Shown one piece after another: positions 1 to 10,357 of a DNA stretch of 64,000 nucleotides; positions within the stretch are counted from its first letter, which is position 1, and each line of letters begins with the position of its first letter. This DNA comes from Burkholderiales bacterium (GTDB lineage: Bacteria; Pseudomonadota; Gammaproteobacteria; Burkholderiales; Burkholderiaceae_C). The stretch lies in the NCBI GenBank assembly GCA_947381415.1, contig CANCVB010000003.1, positions 62,001 to 126,000 of the forward strand, in the 5' to 3' direction. The position numbers and the translations under genes are program-made. The notes beneath the pieces are model-generated. The model was not told the origin of the DNA. It worked only from the letters and a program-made list of their open reading frames with translations, and ran no database searches.

Positions 1-303
1 GGAGAAAACGTATTGGGACATGGAGGTACTTTCGGGACAGGGGCGCCACACAGCGTGGCGACGGGTGAACGGGGGATTATCTCCGCTTGTTCCAGCCGCC
101 CAAAGCCCTTTCGTGCTTTCATGCGAGAATGCAGACCAGTTGACGCCACCAGTTGCTTCAACATCAGCGCTTCTGCTGGGGCGGGAACCAAACAATTCGT
201 TTGACCTTTACCTGCCCAAATGTGTTTCCTCGGTCTTTAGCTGGCTGCCCTTTTTTGGCAGAACAGACCGAAACCAAAGCGTCGCCTAACCGCGCGCTCC
301 ACT

Positions 304-2121
304 ATGAACTTTGATGAATTGAACTTGGCCCCGGCCATTTTGAAAGCTGTGCGCGAGCAAGGCTACGACACCCCTACCCCTATCCAAGCGCAAGCCATTC
401 CCGCTGTCCTCGCAGGCCAAGACTTGTTGGCAGGCGCGCAAACCGGCACCGGTAAAACCGCCGCCTTTACCCTGCCCATGCTGCACAAACTCAGCATGAG
501 CCGCAGTGCCACCAACCGCTTTGGCGTGTTTGGCATCCGCGCCCTGGTGCTTACCCCCACCCGCGAACTCGCAGCCCAGGTGGAAGAGTCGGTGCGCAAT
601 TACGGCAAGCACTTGCAACTCCAGTCCGCCGTGATCTTTGGTGGTGTGGGCATGGCCGCGCAAATCAAGGCCTTGAAAAAAGGCGTGGACATCCTGGTGG
701 CCACTCCAGGACGTTTGCTGGACTTGCAGCAACAAGGCTTTTTGGACCTCTCCACCGTGCAAATGCTGGTGCTCGATGAAGCCGACCGCATGCTGGACAT
801 GGGCTTCATCCATGACGTGAAAAAAGTGCTGGCTTTGGTGCCCAAGGAAAAACAAAGCCTGTTGTTCTCGGCCACCTTCAGCCAAGAGATCCGTGACTTG
901 GCAGCGCAACTGCTGCACTCCCCGCAAAGCATTCAGGTCACGCCTGAAAACACCACGGTACAACTGATTAAGCAGGTGATTCACCCCGTGGGCCGCCAGC
1001 AAAAGAAAGCCTTGTTGGCCCACATCATCGAGACCAAACAATGGAGCCAGGTGCTGGTGTTTTGCCGCACCAAATTTGGCGCCAACCATGTGGCCGATTT
1101 CCTGAACAAACAAGGCATCACCGCCATGGCGCTGCACGGCAACAAAAGCCAAACCGCGCGTACCCAAGCCCTGTCGGGCTTCAAGAGCGGCGAGATTCGC
1201 GTCTTGGTGGCCACCGACATCGCGGCACGTGGTATCGACATTGATGATTTGCCACACGTGGTCAATTACGAAATTCCCAATATCAGCGAAGACTATGTTC
1301 ACCGCATTGGCCGCACCGGCCGCGCAGGTGCCAGCGGAGAAGCGGTCAGTTTGGTGTCCTTGGACGAGGAAGGCTTTATGCAAGAGATTGAAAAATTCAC
1401 GCGTCAAACCATCGAGGTTGAAAAGGTCGAAGGTTTTGAAGCCGCACCTGACGAACGTGCCGAACCCATCGCCATGGGTCGCCAAACCCTGTGGGGTGGC
1501 ATTGGCAAACCGCCCAGCCGCGATGTGATGGCTGCTGCCGCGCGCGCTGCACGCCAAGAAATGATGGAACGTATCCGCGAGAAAAAACCCGCGGGTGGCA
1601 GAGGCCCTGGTCAAGGACAGGGTCAAGGACAGGGTCAAGGACAGCGTGCAACCACGCCCTCTTCAGCGCCGCGCAGTGAACGCCCTCCCCGCAGCCCCAA
1701 CCCAGGACAGCCCTCGCACGCCGCGCACAACGGCGCGCCGCGCCCACAGGGTCCTCGTCGCGATCGCGAGCGTGGCCCCCGCAACCCCGCGCCTGCTGGC
1801 ATGCCGCGTGACGACTTCGAGCATCAACCCCCTTCACACCACCAAGAAGACGATTTCCAGCCGCGCGCGAACGCCCATTTGGGCACGCAAAGTGGTGTGA
1901 ACGCGTTTGGCCACAAATCGGGCGGCGGCGCTGGCCGTCAACCCGATCCCACCATGACCTCGGTTGATTTACTCAGCCGCAACAACCGTGGCGGCGGCGC
2001 AGGCGGTAAACGCCGCGGTGGCGGCGGCGGTAACGGCGGTCGCCCCGGCGGCGGCGGCGGTCGACCTGGTGGTGGCGGCGGTTACGCCGGCAAGAAAAGC
2101 GGCGGCGGCTTCGGCCGTTAA
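304..2121 (+). CDS. DEAD-box ATP-dependent RNA helicase (RhlE-like) with Gly-rich C-terminal tail
   Basis: 605 aa; [12 protein letters not shown] ([13 protein letters not shown]), [13 protein letters not shown] motifs; low-complexity GQ/RGG-like tail. Confidence 0.95.
   Translation: MNFDELNLAPAILKAVREQGYDTPTPIQAQAIPAVLAGQDLLAGAQTGTGKTAAFTLPMLHKLSMSRSATNRFGVFGIRALVLTPTRELAAQVEESVRNYGKHLQLQSAVIFGGVGMAAQIKALKKGVDILVATPGRLLDLQQQGFLDLSTVQMLVLDEADRMLDMGFIHDVKKVLALVPKEKQSLLFSATFSQEIRDLAAQLLHSPQSIQVTPENTTVQLIKQVIHPVGRQQKKALLAHIIETKQWSQVLVFCRTKFGANHVADFLNKQGITAMALHGNKSQTARTQALSGFKSGEIRVLVATDIAARGIDIDDLPHVVNYEIPNISEDYVHRIGRTGRAGASGEAVSLVSLDEEGFMQEIEKFTRQTIEVEKVEGFEAAPDERAEPIAMGRQTLWGGIGKPPSRDVMAAAARAARQEMMERIREKKPAGGRGPGQGQGQGQGQGQRATTPSSAPRSERPPRSPNPGQPSHAAHNGAPRPQGPRRDRERGPRNPAPAGMPRDDFEHQPPSHHQEDDFQPRANAHLGTQSGVNAFGHKSGGGAGRQPDPTMTSVDLLSRNNRGGGAGGKRRGGGGGNGGRPGGGGGRPGGGGGYAGKKSGGGFGR
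1609..1644 (+). repeat. 12-bp tandem repeat (GGTCAAGGACAG x3) inside helicase tail
   Basis: Three perfect consecutive copies, in frame, encode part of the GQGQGQ run. Confidence 0.9.
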
Positions 2122-2130
2122 AAACCGCAA

Positions 2131-2147
2131 AAAGGCTTTATGCCTTG
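2131..2147. terminator. Candidate bidirectional hairpin between convergent genes
   Basis: AAGGC-ttta(t)-GCCTT arms overlapping the stop codon of the minus-strand gene; A-run upstream, T-rich downstream. Confidence 0.45.
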
Positions 2148-3076
2148 TTAGCCCACTCCGGTACCAAGGCTGGAATGGGCTTGCCTTCAAAATGGGCGTT
2201 CAAATTGGCAAATGCCAAAGCAGCCATGGCTTGACGGGTTTGCACCGTGCCGCTGGCGACATGCGGCGTGAGTACCACGTTGGGCAGGTTGCGCAACTCC
2301 GCAGGCACGCGAGGCTCGTCGGCATACACATCCAAGGCCGCACCTGCAATCACTTTCTTTTGCAAGGCGTCAATCAGCGCAGCTTGGTCTACCACCGAGC
2401 CACGCGCCACATTGATCAAAAAGCCTTTGTTACCCAAAGCCTGTAACACCTCCGCGTTGATCAGGTTACGGGTAGAGGCGCCACCGGGGGTGATAGCCAC
2501 CAGGTAGTCCACCTGCGCGGCCAAGTCTTTGGCTGAAGGGTAATAGGTGTAGGGCAATGTGGGCACAGCGTGCCTGGCGGTGTAAGCAATCGACATGTCA
2601 AATGCCGCCGCACGCTTGGCAATCGCTTGGCCAATGCGCCCAATGCCGACCAAGCCCAGCCGCGCGCCACTCATTTTGGTTTGCAATGGGAAAGGGCCGT
2701 CAACCCAATCGCTGTTGCGTACAAACTTGTCCGCTTGGGGAATACGTCTGGCAATCGAGAGCATCAGGCCCAGCGCCAAATCGGCCACATCATCGTTGAG
2801 CACCCCTGGGGTGTGACTGACTTGGATGCCCCGCTCCATCGCGCCAATGACGTCAACGCCGTCATAACCTACACCACAAATCGAAATGAACTCCAGGGCG
2901 GGGAAAAGTGCCATGAGTTTTTTATCAATGACCGCGTCTCCCCCACCCACCATGGCGCGGATGCGCTGCAAGGCACCGGGGTCGGTGATGTGGTCGCGGT
3001 CATGCACCGTAAAGGCATTTTGCAGATCCGACATCAGGTAAGGGGGCAGGTTGGTGACCCGCAATACATCAATCAT
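2138..3076 (-). CDS. D-isomer-specific 2-hydroxyacid dehydrogenase family protein
   Basis: MIDVLRVTNLPP...; GLVGIGRIGQAIAKRAAAFDM NAD-binding motif and NVARGSVVDQAALIDAL signature; start set to 3076. Confidence 0.88.
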   Translation of the reverse strand: MIDVLRVTNLPPYLMSDLQNAFTVHDRDHITDPGALQRIRAMVGGGDAVIDKKLMALFPALEFISICGVGYDGVDVIGAMERGIQVSHTPGVLNDDVADLALGLMLSIARRIPQADKFVRNSDWVDGPFPLQTKMSGARLGLVGIGRIGQAIAKRAAAFDMSIAYTARHAVPTLPYTYYPSAKDLAAQVDYLVAITPGGASTRNLINAEVLQALGNKGFLINVARGSVVDQAALIDALQKKVIAGAALDVYADEPRVPAELRNLPNVVLTPHVASGTVQTRQAMAALAFANLNAHFEGKPIPALVPEWANKA

Positions 3077-3181
3077 GGCGCGCTCCTTGTGGACCATCCC
3101 CGTATAAACACTGCTCAGCGAGGGGCTTTGGCGGGGGTAGTATAGGCACAGTCTTTCACCTCTCTCAGGCTGTACACCACC

Positions 3182-4921
3182 ATGACCCAATCTCCCCCCA
3201 AGAAAAAACCCTCTGAACTTCGCTCGCAGCAATGGTTTGGCCGCCAAGACCGCGATGGTTTTGCCTACCGCAGCTGGGTCAAAGGCAAAGGCGTGCCCCA
3301 CGATCAGTTCGATGGTCGCCCCGTCATCGGTATTTGCAACACCTTCAGCGAACTCACGCCTTGCAACTCGCATTTCCGCACCTTGGCCGAGCAGGTCAAG
3401 ATTGGCGTGTATGAGGCAGGCGGCTTTCCGCTTGAATTTCCTGTCATGTCTTTGGGTGAAACCTTGCTTCGCCCAACCGCCATGCTGTATCGCAACTTGG
3501 CCAGCATGGACGTGGAAGAAAGCATCCGTGGCAATCCCATCGACGGTGTGGTGCTGCTCATGGGTTGCGACAAAACCACCCCTTCACTCATCATGGGTGC
3601 GGCCAGCGCCGACTTGCCCACCATTGGCGTGAGCGGTGGCCCCATGCTCAACGGCAAATGGCGCGGCCAAGAACTCGGTTCCGGCACAGGCATGTGGAGC
3701 ATGAGCGAGCAAGTGCGCGCTGGCACCTTGAAGCTGGCTGATTTCTTTGAAGCTGAAAGCTGCATGCACCGCAGCCACGGTCATTGCATGACCATGGGCA
3801 CCGCCTCCACCATGGCTTGCATGGTCGAAGCCCTGGGCGTGGGACTGCCGGGCAACGCCGCCTACCCTGCTGTGGATGGGCGACGCAACGTCTTGGCGCG
3901 CATGGCGGGTCGGCGCATTGTTGAGATGGTGCACAGCGACCAAAAACTCTCCGCCATCCTTACCCGCGAAGCCTTTGAAAATGCCATCAAAACCTTGGCA
4001 GCGATTGGCGGTTCTACCAACGCGGTGATTCACCTCATCGCCATGGCCGGACGTTTGGGCGTGCCCTTAAGCGTGGATGATTTCGACCGCTTGGCCTCCG
4101 AGTTGCCCTGCCTGCTCAATTTACAACCCTCGGGCGAACACCTGATGGAAGATTTCTGTTACGCCGGCGGCTTGCCTGCGGTCATGAAAGAAATTGAACA
4201 CCTCTTGCACACCGACATCATCACGGCCAGCGGTCAGTCCGTGAAAGAAAACCTGGCCGATGCCGTCAATTACGACCCGCGCGTCATCAAGCCGTTTGCC
4301 CAACCCTTCAAAGACAAAGCTGGTATTGCAGTGCTTCGTGGCAACTTGGCGCCGCGTGGCGCGGTCATCAAACCCAGTGCCGCAACGCCTGAATTGATGG
4401 TGCACACCGGCCGCGCAGTGGTGTTTGAAAACATTGATGATTTCCATGCCCGTATCAACGATGAAAATTTGGATGTCGATGAAACCTGCGTGCTGGTCCT
4501 GAAAAACTGCGGACCCAAGGGCTACCCTGGCATGGCCGAGGTAGGCAATATGCCGTTGCCGCCCAAGGTTCTGCGCAAGGGCATCACGGACATGGTTCGC
4601 ATCAGCGATGCGCGCATGAGTGGCACCGCTTATGGCACGGTGGTGCTGCATGCCGCACCGGAGGCGGCGGCAGGCGGCAACTTGGCTTTGGTGCACAACG
4701 GCGACATGGTGGAACTGAACGTGCCCGAACGCAGAATCCAGTTACTCGTCAGCGAAGAGGAATTGGCCAAACGCCGCGCCACTTGGAAACCACCCACGCC
4801 CGACTTGGATTCAGGCTATTGGAAGCTGTACATCGACCACGTGACCCAAGCCGATGAAGGTGTGGACCTGGACTTTTTACGCGGCAAGCGCGGCTCGTTT
4901 GTGCCAAAGGACAACCATTAA
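3182..4921 (+). CDS. IlvD/Edd family dehydratase (sugar-acid dehydratase, L-arabinonate dehydratase-like)
   Basis: 579 aa; GCDKTTPSLIMGAAS, GSGTGMWSMSEQ, GSTNAVIHL, SDARMSGTAYGTVVLH motifs. Confidence 0.9.
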   Translation: MTQSPPKKKPSELRSQQWFGRQDRDGFAYRSWVKGKGVPHDQFDGRPVIGICNTFSELTPCNSHFRTLAEQVKIGVYEAGGFPLEFPVMSLGETLLRPTAMLYRNLASMDVEESIRGNPIDGVVLLMGCDKTTPSLIMGAASADLPTIGVSGGPMLNGKWRGQELGSGTGMWSMSEQVRAGTLKLADFFEAESCMHRSHGHCMTMGTASTMACMVEALGVGLPGNAAYPAVDGRRNVLARMAGRRIVEMVHSDQKLSAILTREAFENAIKTLAAIGGSTNAVIHLIAMAGRLGVPLSVDDFDRLASELPCLLNLQPSGEHLMEDFCYAGGLPAVMKEIEHLLHTDIITASGQSVKENLADAVNYDPRVIKPFAQPFKDKAGIAVLRGNLAPRGAVIKPSAATPELMVHTGRAVVFENIDDFHARINDENLDVDETCVLVLKNCGPKGYPGMAEVGNMPLPPKVLRKGITDMVRISDARMSGTAYGTVVLHAAPEAAAGGNLALVHNGDMVELNVPERRIQLLVSEEELAKRRATWKPPTPDLDSGYWKLYIDHVTQADEGVDLDFLRGKRGSFVPKDNH

Positions 4922-4937
4922 AGGCGAAAGCCTTTTA
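4920..4937 (+). terminator. Candidate intrinsic terminator after dehydratase
   Basis: AAAGGC-GAAA-GCCTTT TAT stem-loop directly after the stop codon. Confidence 0.5.
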
Positions 4938-4965
4938 TGGTTGGGGGAAGTCATGACTGAAAGCG

Positions 4966-5967
4966 TTACAGCCCTTTGAGGGCTGTGCTCTCCAAGCCAG
5001 CCGCCTTGCAGTCATCGATGTACTGGCGAATGACTTCTTCGAAATTGGCATCGGGCTGCAAGCCCAAACGCGGCGCACGCAAGGCCTTGGCACCCTTGGG
5101 CCAATTGGCCACGATGCCTGCAATGCGCTCGTCGCGTTGAAACTTCACGCGGGCGCGCACCGCAGGGCCGGCCACCGCTTCCAAAGCGTCCAGCATTTGC
5201 TGCACCGTGACGTTCAAGGCTGGCAAATTCATGGCGCTTCGGCCTTGGAAATCCTCGGCGCTGGCCTCAAAAATTGCGATCAAGCTGCGCACCGTCACGC
5301 CAGGTGAGGACACCGGGTGTGAAACAGTGGCGTCCACGGGACACACCGACGCCTCGCCTGCCAAAGGCTCGCGCAAGATGCCACTGAAAAACGAAGAAGC
5401 TGCGCCATTGGGCTTGCCTGGGCGCACGCTCACCGTCATCAAGCGCGCGCTGCGACCATCGATAAACCCTTTGCGGCTGTAGTCGGCCACCATGTATTCG
5501 CACATCAGTTTTTGCGCGCCATACGAGGTTTGCGGCGTGGTGAAGGTGTCATCGGTGACCACATCAGGCAAGGGATGTGCAGGGTCTGGGCCGTACACCG
5601 CCACCGAGCTGCTGAACAACAAGCGAGGCTTGTTGCCTGCGGCACGCAAGGCGTCCAGCAAAGCGCGGGTGCTGTCCAGGTTGGAGCGCATGCCCAAATC
5701 GAAGTCTGCCTCGCACTCGCCCGAGACGGCTGAGGCCAAATGGAACACACCATCGAACTTGGCCTGTGCGAAACCCGCGCATTGGTCCAGCAAGGGGCCG
5801 GTCAACACGGCCACACGGGGGTCTGCCGCCAAATCGGCGGGGGCGGGAAACTGGTCTGCCAACACAACTTGCGACAGTGGTTGGCCCGCAAGTGTGCCTT
5901 TGGCCAACAAGGTACGGGCTAAGCGAGCCCCTAAAAAGCCGGCACCGCCGGTGATCAACAGCTTCAT
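4966..5967 (-). CDS. NAD-dependent epimerase/dehydratase family, D-erythronate dehydrogenase (DenD)-like
   Basis: MKLLITGGAGFLGARLARTLL Rossmann motif; YGAQKLMCEYMVADYSRKGFIDGRSARL resembles the DenD family. Confidence 0.8.
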   Translation of the reverse strand: MKLLITGGAGFLGARLARTLLAKGTLAGQPLSQVVLADQFPAPADLAADPRVAVLTGPLLDQCAGFAQAKFDGVFHLASAVSGECEADFDLGMRSNLDSTRALLDALRAAGNKPRLLFSSSVAVYGPDPAHPLPDVVTDDTFTTPQTSYGAQKLMCEYMVADYSRKGFIDGRSARLMTVSVRPGKPNGAASSFFSGILREPLAGEASVCPVDATVSHPVSSPGVTVRSLIAIFEASAEDFQGRSAMNLPALNVTVQQMLDALEAVAGPAVRARVKFQRDERIAGIVANWPKGAKALRAPRLGLQPDANFEEVIRQYIDDCKAAGLESTALKGL

Positions 5968-6130
5968 GTGGTGTGTCTCGGTAATAAAGAAAAGACGCAA
6001 AGCATAACCGCCAACACTGCTCAGAATGTGCGCTTTTTCAACGGGTTAGCCCTGATGGACGCGGCCCCATCGGCGGGTAAGCTTGGTTTCAATGCTGCGC
6101 CTTGTGCGCACCCCCTCTTGCGGAGATTTC

Positions 6131-7195
6131 ATGGCCAGCGTCACCATCGGTCAAGTACACAAATACTTTGGCCGCACCCACATCATCCAAGGTGTCAGCG
6201 TGGACATCGCCGACGGCGAATTTTGCGTGCTTGTTGGCCCGTCCGGCTGCGGCAAGTCCACCTTGTTGCGCATGATCGCAGGCCTGGAGGAAATCTCCGG
6301 CGGCGATATTTATATTGGCGACAAGCGTGTCAACGACATGCCGCCCAAAGAGCGCGACATTGCGATGGTGTTTCAAAACTACGCCCTTTACCCGCACATG
6401 ACAGTTCGCGACAACATGGCGTTTTCCTTGTTGCTGGCCAAGCAGTCGAGCCAAGTCATTGCCGAGCGGGTTGATGTGGCCGCTGGGATCTTGGGTTTGC
6501 ACGCCCTGTTAGACCGTTTTCCACGCCAACTCTCGGGCGGGCAGCGCCAGCGCGTGGCCATGGGACGCGCCATCGTGCGTGATCCACAGGTGTTTTTGTT
6601 TGACGAACCGCTCTCCAACCTTGACGCCAAGTTGCGCGTGTCCATGCGCACCGAAATCAAAGAGTTGCACCAGCGCCTGAAAACCACCTCTATTTATGTC
6701 ACCCACGACCAAATCGAGGCCATGACCATGGCTGACAAAATTGTGGTCATGCGAGACGGTGTGGTCGAACAAATTGGCTCACCCTTGCAGCTTTACGACC
6801 ACCCGGCCAACCAGTTTGTGGCGGGTTTTATCGGCTCGCCTTCCATGAACTTCTTGCCCGGCACGGTGCGCGGCACCCATGTGGCGCTGTCTGATGGCAA
6901 TACCCTGCCCTTGCCCCCACAGGTACGCGCCAGCGAGGGCCAAGCGGTGGTTTATGGCATTCGCCCCGAGCATTTGGACATTGCCAGCGGCAGCGATGGC
7001 TTGGCCACAGAAGTGGTGGTGGTTGAACCCACGGGCGCGGACACCCAGGTGTTCACCAAAATTGCAGGTGTCGAGGTGACATCGGTTTTTCGTGAACGCC
7101 ACACCTTCCAACCAGGTAGCACCATCCGTTTGCAACCCGATACCAGCCGCGCCCATGTGTTTGACGCGACCAGTGGCAAAGCCCTCACGGCTTGA
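6131..7195 (+). CDS. Sugar ABC transporter ATP-binding protein (UgpC/MalK type)
   Basis: GPSGCGKSTLLRMIAGLE Walker A, LSGGQRQRVAMGRAI, FLFDEPLSNLDAKLR; start at ATG 6131. Confidence 0.93.
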   Translation: MASVTIGQVHKYFGRTHIIQGVSVDIADGEFCVLVGPSGCGKSTLLRMIAGLEEISGGDIYIGDKRVNDMPPKERDIAMVFQNYALYPHMTVRDNMAFSLLLAKQSSQVIAERVDVAAGILGLHALLDRFPRQLSGGQRQRVAMGRAIVRDPQVFLFDEPLSNLDAKLRVSMRTEIKELHQRLKTTSIYVTHDQIEAMTMADKIVVMRDGVVEQIGSPLQLYDHPANQFVAGFIGSPSMNFLPGTVRGTHVALSDGNTLPLPPQVRASEGQAVVYGIRPEHLDIASGSDGLATEVVVVEPTGADTQVFTKIAGVEVTSVFRERHTFQPGSTIRLQPDTSRAHVFDATSGKALTA

Positions 7196-7230
7196 AGCGC
7201 CAGCCCAACCCCATTGCCACAGGAGGCTTT

Positions 7231-8550
7231 ATGACCGAAACCACCCGTCGCCAATTTATCCAATCCACCAGTGTGGCCACCGGCGCGCTCTCGGCCGCCC
7301 CGATGTTGCTCAGCACCCCCGCCAGAGCGCAATGGACCAATGTGCCAGAGAAAGACGCCAAGTTGCGGGTGTTGCGCTGGAGCCGATTTGTACAGGGCGA
7401 TATAGACGCCTACATGGCCAACGTCAAAAAGTTCACCGAAAAAACCGGCATCGAAGTTCGCGTGGACAACGAAGGTTGGGAGGATGTGCGCCCCAAAGCA
7501 GCGGTGGCCGCCAATACCGGCGCTGGCCCCGACATCATTTTGTCCACCAACGATGATGCCAACCTCTATCCCGACAAATTGCTCGACGTCTCTGACGTGT
7601 GCGACTACTTGGGTAAAAAATATGGCGGCTGGTACCCCGCTTGCGAAACCTATCTCAAGCCCGATGGCAAAAAATGGATTGGCGTGCCCTTGGGCGCCAG
7701 CGGCGCCATCATGGTCTACCGACAAAGCCTCCTGAAAGCGGCTGGCATCAACAGTTTCCCCAAAGACGTCGACAGCTATTTGAAAATGTTCCAAGCCCTC
7801 AAAGCCAAAGGCACACCGGGTGGCATGGCCTTGGGCAACGCCACGGGTGACAGCGGCTGGACGCACTGGCTGATTTGGGCTTTTGGTGGCTCCATCGTGG
7901 ACAAGAACAACAAGGTCATCATCCACAGCCCACAAACCATCAAGGCCTTGGAGTACGCCAAAGAGCTTTATGCCACCTTTATTCCAGGCACCTTGTCATG
8001 GCTGGACCCCAACAACAACAAAGCCTTTTTGGACGGTCAACTCAGCGTGACCAACAACGGCATTTCAATTTACTACGCCGCTAAAAATTCGGACAACCCC
8101 ACGGTCAAAGCGCTGGCAGCAGATATTCAACACGCGCCGTTTCCGGTCGGTCCTGTGGGCATCCCCACCGAGTACCACCTGTTTTTCAACCAAATGATTT
8201 TCAAGTACACCAAGTACCCCAACGCCGCCAAAGAGTTTTTGCGCTTCATGATGGAAGAAGAGCAATACGGCGCATGGTTGCAAGGCGCAGGTGGCTATGT
8301 GTCTCATCCCTTGGCCGCCTATGGCAAAAACCCCATTTGGACATCCGACCCCAAGCACACGCCCTACCGCGACTCGGTCAAAAACATGCGTCCTGCAGGC
8401 TACGCGGGTCAGTTGGGCTATGCGTCTGCGGGGGCCATGGCCGACTTCATCGTTTGCAACATGGTGGCCGAAGCGGCCTCGGGCTCCAAGTCTCCTTTAG
8501 AGGCCGCCCAACGCGCCCAAAAGCGCGCTGAACGCTACTACAAAACCTGA
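7231..8550 (+). CDS. Extracellular sugar-binding protein of ABC transporter, Tat-type signal
   Basis: RBS AGGAGG before ATG 7231; TRRQFIQSTSVATGALSAAPMLLSTPARA twin-arginine leader; family 1 solute-binding architecture. Confidence 0.9.
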   Translation: MTETTRRQFIQSTSVATGALSAAPMLLSTPARAQWTNVPEKDAKLRVLRWSRFVQGDIDAYMANVKKFTEKTGIEVRVDNEGWEDVRPKAAVAANTGAGPDIILSTNDDANLYPDKLLDVSDVCDYLGKKYGGWYPACETYLKPDGKKWIGVPLGASGAIMVYRQSLLKAAGINSFPKDVDSYLKMFQALKAKGTPGGMALGNATGDSGWTHWLIWAFGGSIVDKNNKVIIHSPQTIKALEYAKELYATFIPGTLSWLDPNNNKAFLDGQLSVTNNGISIYYAAKNSDNPTVKALAADIQHAPFPVGPVGIPTEYHLFFNQMIFKYTKYPNAAKEFLRFMMEEEQYGAWLQGAGGYVSHPLAAYGKNPIWTSDPKHTPYRDSVKNMRPAGYAGQLGYASAGAMADFIVCNMVAEAASGSKSPLEAAQRAQKRAERYYKT

Positions 8551-9452
8551 TGTTTAGTCGCCTGCAAAACAGTCGCAACGGTCTGGGCCTGCTGTTCATG
8601 CTGCCGGCCACGGTGTTGCTCATCGTGTTTCTGACCTATCCCTTGGGCCTGGGCATTTGGCTGGGCTTTACCGACACCAAAGTCGGGCGCGAAGGCATGT
8701 TCGTTGGCCTAGAGAATTACGAATTTTTATGGGACGACGCGGTCACGCGACTGGCTTTGTTCAACACCTTGTTCTACACCTTTGTGGCCAGCGTCTTGAA
8801 GTTTTTTCTGGGCCTGTGGCTGGCGATATTGCTCAACGAGCGCCTGCCCTTCAAAACGTTTTTCCGCTCGGTGATTTTGCTCCCCTACATCGTGCCCACC
8901 GCTTTGTCAGCCATTGCATTTTGGTGGTTGTACGACGCCCAGTTTTCCATCATCAGTTGGGTGTTGGTCAAAGCCGGTTGGATCGACAACTACATTGATT
9001 TTTTAGGCGATCCGTGGAACGCGCGCCTCTCGGTACTGGCGGCCAACGTGTGGCGCGGCGTGCCATTTGTGGCCATCACTTTGTTGGCGGGATTGCAAAC
9101 CATTTCGCCCTCGTTGTACGAAGCGGCAGCGATTGACGGTGCCACCGCATGGCAACGCTTTCGCCATATCACCTTGCCTTTGCTCACGCCCATGATTGCT
9201 GTCGTGATGACGTTTTCCGTGCTGTTCACCTTCACCGACTTTCAATTGATTTACGTCATCACACGCGGTGGCCCCCTCAACGCCACCCATTTGATGGCCA
9301 CCCTCTCCTTTCAGCGGGCCATCTCTGGGGGCGCGCTGGGCGAAGGCGCGGCGATTGCAATTTCCATGGTGCCCTTTTTATTGGCGGCGATTTTGTTCAG
9401 TTACTTCGGGTTGCAGCGACGCGCCTGGCAACAAGGGGGCAGTGACGCATGA
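8550..9452 (+). CDS. Sugar ABC transporter permease
   Basis: Hydrophobic, EAAAIDGATAWQRFRHITLPLLTP (EAA loop). Confidence 0.93.
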   Translation: MFSRLQNSRNGLGLLFMLPATVLLIVFLTYPLGLGIWLGFTDTKVGREGMFVGLENYEFLWDDAVTRLALFNTLFYTFVASVLKFFLGLWLAILLNERLPFKTFFRSVILLPYIVPTALSAIAFWWLYDAQFSIISWVLVKAGWIDNYIDFLGDPWNARLSVLAANVWRGVPFVAITLLAGLQTISPSLYEAAAIDGATAWQRFRHITLPLLTPMIAVVMTFSVLFTFTDFQLIYVITRGGPLNATHLMATLSFQRAISGGALGEGAAIAISMVPFLLAAILFSYFGLQRRAWQQGGSDA

Positions 9453-10324
9453 GCGATCCCAAGGACGACGACAGCCAAGGCATGGGCTATTTGGACACCG
9501 CACGCACGCGCTGGGTGACGGTGTATGCGCCGCTGGGCGTGTTTGTGTTTGTGCTGTTGTTTCCGTTTTACTGGATGGTCATCACCTCGGTCAAACCCAA
9601 CAATGAACTGCTTTCGCGCGACGGCAACCCTTTTTGGGTGATCCAACCGACCCTGGAGCATTTCCATAAATTGCTGTTCAAAACAGCCTACCCAGAGTGG
9701 CTGTGGAACACCGTCTTCATATCCGTCATCTCTACCGTGGTGTCGCTGGCCTGTGCGGTGCTGGCGGCTTACGCCATCGAGCGTCTGCGCTTTAAAGGGT
9801 CGCGCCAAGTTGGTCTGGGTATTTTTTTGGCGTATTTGGTGCCGCCTTCTATTTTGTTCATCCCCTTGGCGACCATCGTTTTCAAGCTGGGCTTGTTTGA
9901 CACCCGCTGGGCGCTCATCCTCACCTACCCCACCTTTCTCATTCCTTTTTGCACCTGGTTGTTGATGGGCTACTTCCGTTCGATTCCGTTCGAGTTGGAA
10001 GAATGCGCACTGATTGACGGCGCTACACGTTTTGAAATTTTGTGGAAGATCATCTTGCCGCTGTCGGTGCCAGGGCTCATTTCCGCAGGTATTTTTGCGT
10101 TCACCCTGTCTTGGAACGAGTTCATTTACGCTCTGACCTTTATCTCATCCTCCGAGGTCAAAACCGTGCCCGTGGGGGTGGTGACAGAACTGGTTGAGGG
10201 CGACGTTTATCACTGGGGATCGCTGATGGCAGGTGCACTCTTGGGGTCTTTTCCGGTCGCAGTGTTGTATTCCTTTTTTGTCGATCACTATGTATCGGGC
10301 ATGACCGGCGCGGTCAAGGAATAA
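9449..10324 (+). CDS. Sugar ABC transporter permease (MalG-like)
   Basis: EECALIDGATRFEILWKIILPLSVPG EAA loop; 4-bp overlap with upstream permease. Confidence 0.93.
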   Translation: MSDPKDDDSQGMGYLDTARTRWVTVYAPLGVFVFVLLFPFYWMVITSVKPNNELLSRDGNPFWVIQPTLEHFHKLLFKTAYPEWLWNTVFISVISTVVSLACAVLAAYAIERLRFKGSRQVGLGIFLAYLVPPSILFIPLATIVFKLGLFDTRWALILTYPTFLIPFCTWLLMGYFRSIPFELEECALIDGATRFEILWKIILPLSVPGLISAGIFAFTLSWNEFIYALTFISSSEVKTVPVGVVTELVEGDVYHWGSLMAGALLGSFPVAVLYSFFVDHYVSGMTGAVKE

Positions 10325-10357
10325 GATAAGCGCCTTCTGACAAGAGGGTGAGTGGTG

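Noticed and set aside
13-289. Short ORFs (63 and 89 aa) and possible structured leader before the helicase
   Set aside because: Overlapping frames, no RBS or family signal; could be a 5' UTR but I cannot support an RNA family.
286-1638. 450-aa antisense ORF over the helicase
   Set aside because: Mirror ORF of a high-GC coding gene; composition (His/Gly/Ala-rich, no motif) typical of codon-position bias; the sense strand encodes a clear DEAD-box helicase.
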